Assembly: GCA_040119125.1 (NCBI GenBank)
Contig: JBEDTR010000016.1
Coordinates: 62,001-126,000 of the forward strand
Reading direction: 5' to 3'
Length of the DNA stretch: 64,000 bases
Source: Pacificitalea sp040119125
GTDB lineage: Bacteria; Pseudomonadota; Alphaproteobacteria; Rhodobacterales; Rhodobacteraceae
The notes below the pieces were generated by a model. The model saw only the letters and a list, made by a program, of their open reading frames with translations, was not told the DNA's origin and ran no database searches. The translations under genes were made by a program, and so were the position numbers. This document shows, one piece after another, positions 62,641 to 64,000 of the stretch (the stretch's first letter is position 1; each line of letters opens with the position of its first letter).

Positions 62641-63495
62641 ATGCGTGACAAGATCGACCCCGATGACTGGCTGCCCCGCCTGACCGAGGTCACACCGCCC
62701 GCGCCGGGTCTGCGCAGCTGGACCTGCCTGCCGTGGGAGGATGTGACCGACAAGGCTTTCGGCGGAGAGCTGATGGCCCAGAGCGCCCGCGCCGCGCTGC
62801 GTCTGCACCCCGAGGATCGCCGCTTGCTGCATTCCGTCGCGACCCAGTTCGCCGCGCCGATCCGGGGAGGGGTCGAATTGCGCCACGATGTCCGCTTGTT
62901 GACCGATGGCGGGCGCTACCGCCGGGTGATGGTCGAAGCATCGCAGGAAGGGCGGCTTCTGGCCGCGTCGCTGATGTCTTTCATGACGCCACAGGCCGAT
63001 GCGGGCGAGGTGCCGCGCGATGCGCCGCCTCCGCCCTTGGAAAACAGCTTCGAGCTTCCCGAAGGGTCGTTGCGCCGCATGCTCGCCCGCGATGACCGGC
63101 TGGAGAAGCGCATGGGCGCTTACGCCCCTGCGGAAGGGGCTTTTGGCTACTGGTTCCGGGTCTCGCCCGGCATGGCCCCCGCGCTTGCGTCCGATCCGGC
63201 GGAGCGGCTGGTTTGCGCGCTCTATGCCTCAGACCGGACAGTGATGGCGGCGGCGCAGGAGGCGGTGATGACAGCGCAGGGCGATACCGACACCGACTAC
63301 TACCTTGCGACCCTCAACCATGATGTGCATGTTTTTGATGCGCAGGCATCGCTGTCGGAATGGCTCTATATGTCCGTCGCCGCCGATTTGGCCCGGTTGG
63401 GCCGCGTCATCGTGACCGGCGCAGTGCGCGACGCGGCGGGGCGGGTCGTTTTGCGATATCGGCAGCAGGGCGTCATGTCGCCGCTGAAACGGTGA
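62641..63495 (+). CDS. Acyl-CoA thioesterase, TesB-like double hotdog
   Basis: A 284-residue thioesterase with two hotdog domains (about 20-120 and 160-280). TesB-like features are FGGELMAQSARAALRLHP, LLHSVATQFAAPI and, in the second half, TLNHDVHVFDAQASLSEWLYMSVAADLARLGRVIVTGAV. The ATG at 62641 follows CCCGAGGAGACCC. It hydrolyses acyl-CoAs of unknown length. It stands upstream of the methyltransferase gene but with a 67-base gap. Confidence 0.88.
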   Translation: MRDKIDPDDWLPRLTEVTPPAPGLRSWTCLPWEDVTDKAFGGELMAQSARAALRLHPEDRRLLHSVATQFAAPIRGGVELRHDVRLLTDGGRYRRVMVEASQEGRLLAASLMSFMTPQADAGEVPRDAPPPPLENSFELPEGSLRRMLARDDRLEKRMGAYAPAEGAFGYWFRVSPGMAPALASDPAERLVCALYASDRTVMAAAQEAVMTAQGDTDTDYYLATLNHDVHVFDAQASLSEWLYMSVAADLARLGRVIVTGAVRDAAGRVVLRYRQQGVMSPLKR

Positions 63496-63562
63496 TCCGT
63501 GCCGCTGACCTGTTGCCCCATCCGAGGCTTTGTGCGAAACCTCGACTCGAGGAATTAAACCG

Positions 63563-64000
63563 ATGAGTTCAGCTCCGATGAAATACACGCAGCGCCGCAC
63601 GGTGATGGTCGATACGCAAGTTCGGCCCTCGGATGTGACGAAATTTCCGATCATCGACGCGATGCTGAATGTGCCGCGCGAACTATATGTCCCCGCCGAA
63701 ATGCGCGAGGCGGCCTATTCCGGCGAGAATGTCGATCTGGGCCGGGGCCGCGTGGTGCTGGAGCCGCGCACCTTTGCCAAGCTGCTCGACGGTCTGTCGG
63801 TGCAGTCGCATGAGCTGGCGCTCGATGTGGGCTGCGGGCTGGGCTATTCCACCGCCGTTCTGTCGCGTCTGGCCGAAGCGGTCGTCGCGCTGGAAGAAGA
63901 CGCCGACATGGCCCGCGAGGCCCAGTCGATCCTATCCGCCGAAGGCGTCGACAATGCGGCTGTGATCGAAGGCACCCTTGCCGATGGCGCGGCCAAGCAT
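63563..64000 (+). CDS. Protein-L-isoaspartate O-methyltransferase-family protein, partial
   Basis: The first 146 residues of a SAM-dependent methyltransferase that continues past the window edge. SAM motif I is LALDVGCGLGYSTAVLSRL (about 90-108), and the N-terminal TVMVDTQVRPSDVTKFPIIDAMLNVPRELYVP matches the Pcm family. The ATG at 63563 follows GAGGAATT. It repairs or marks isoaspartyl residues in damaged proteins if a true Pcm; closely related family members in this bacterial group are often found before tolC-type genes. Confidence 0.9.
   Translation, partial: MSSAPMKYTQRRTVMVDTQVRPSDVTKFPIIDAMLNVPRELYVPAEMREAAYSGENVDLGRGRVVLEPRTFAKLLDGLSVQSHELALDVGCGLGYSTAVLSRLAEAVVALEEDADMAREAQSILSAEGVDNAAVIEGTLADGAAKH

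Overview
The window is a GC-rich, densely coded bacterial chromosome segment. Its gene content points to a marine alphaproteobacterium of the Rhodobacteraceae/Roseobacter group. The clues are three TRAP transporter systems (two of the TAXI type with fused permeases), an RTX protein with a C-terminal Hint domain, HWE-family histidine kinases, a four-subunit sarcosine oxidase operon with a GlxA/AraC-type regulator, and a Ku/LigD pair. This placement is inferred from gene content only. I saw no rRNA, tRNA, CRISPR array, phage or insertion sequence.

Layout. 1-3.4 kb (minus): TAXI-type TRAP binding protein and fused permease, overlapped by the start of a sulfatase gene that runs off the window. 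3.4-4.4 kb: a PcaQ-like LysR regulator. 4.7-7.1 kb: a LysR gene divergent from an aldo/keto reductase plus a carboxymuconolactone-decarboxylase-like gene. 7.3-7.9 kb: an unknown protein. 8.1-15.7 kb: a LysR gene divergent from an operon for a peptide-class ABC importer, a 2-keto-4-pentenoate hydratase-like enzyme and an RraA-like aldolase. 16.7-22.9 kb (plus): DctP-DctQ-DctM TRAP importer, sulfatase and SulP anion transporter. 23.0-32.4 kb (minus): IclR regulator, sugar-class ABC importer, sulfatase, ABC ATPase, a degenerate sulfatase and another sulfatase. 32.6-36.0 kb: Ku and LigD (non-homologous end joining). 36.2-42.3 kb: two large HWE sensor kinases and a single-domain response regulator. 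42.5-48.1 kb: HpaI-type aldolase, glycosyltransferase, PhoX phosphatase, a DUF3830-like protein and a phosphotransferase-fold protein. 48.6-50.4 kb: RTX/Hint protein. 50.4-58.1 kb: GlxA/AraC regulator, soxBDAG and L-serine dehydratase. 58.4-61.3 kb: a second TAXI-TRAP pair. 61.4-64 kb: Gfo/Idh/MocA oxidoreductase, a thioesterase and a partial protein-L-isoaspartate methyltransferase-family gene.

The most striking theme is transport coupled to desulfation. Three unrelated importer classes (TAXI-TRAP, DctPQM TRAP and MalFGK-like ABC) each have a sulfatase gene directly after a permease gene: two by a 4-base start/stop overlap and one after a 4-base gap. None of these sulfatases has a visible signal peptide, so sulfated molecules are probably imported whole and cleaved inside the cell. 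A SulP transporter sits in the same locus and could move the released sulfate. One further sulfatase-family gene is intact as a reading frame but has lost the catalytic residues of its next-door paralogue, so it looks like a retained pseudoenzyme.

A second theme is regulatory architecture. Four of the five importer operons that begin with a binding-protein gene carry a strong stem-loop just after that gene. Candidate operators can be read upstream of several regulators, including a 14-bp perfect palindrome at the IclR gene and a three-unit Pho-box-like array upstream of phoX. The sarcosine oxidase cluster with L-serine dehydratase suggests use of methylated glycine compounds through glycine and serine to pyruvate.
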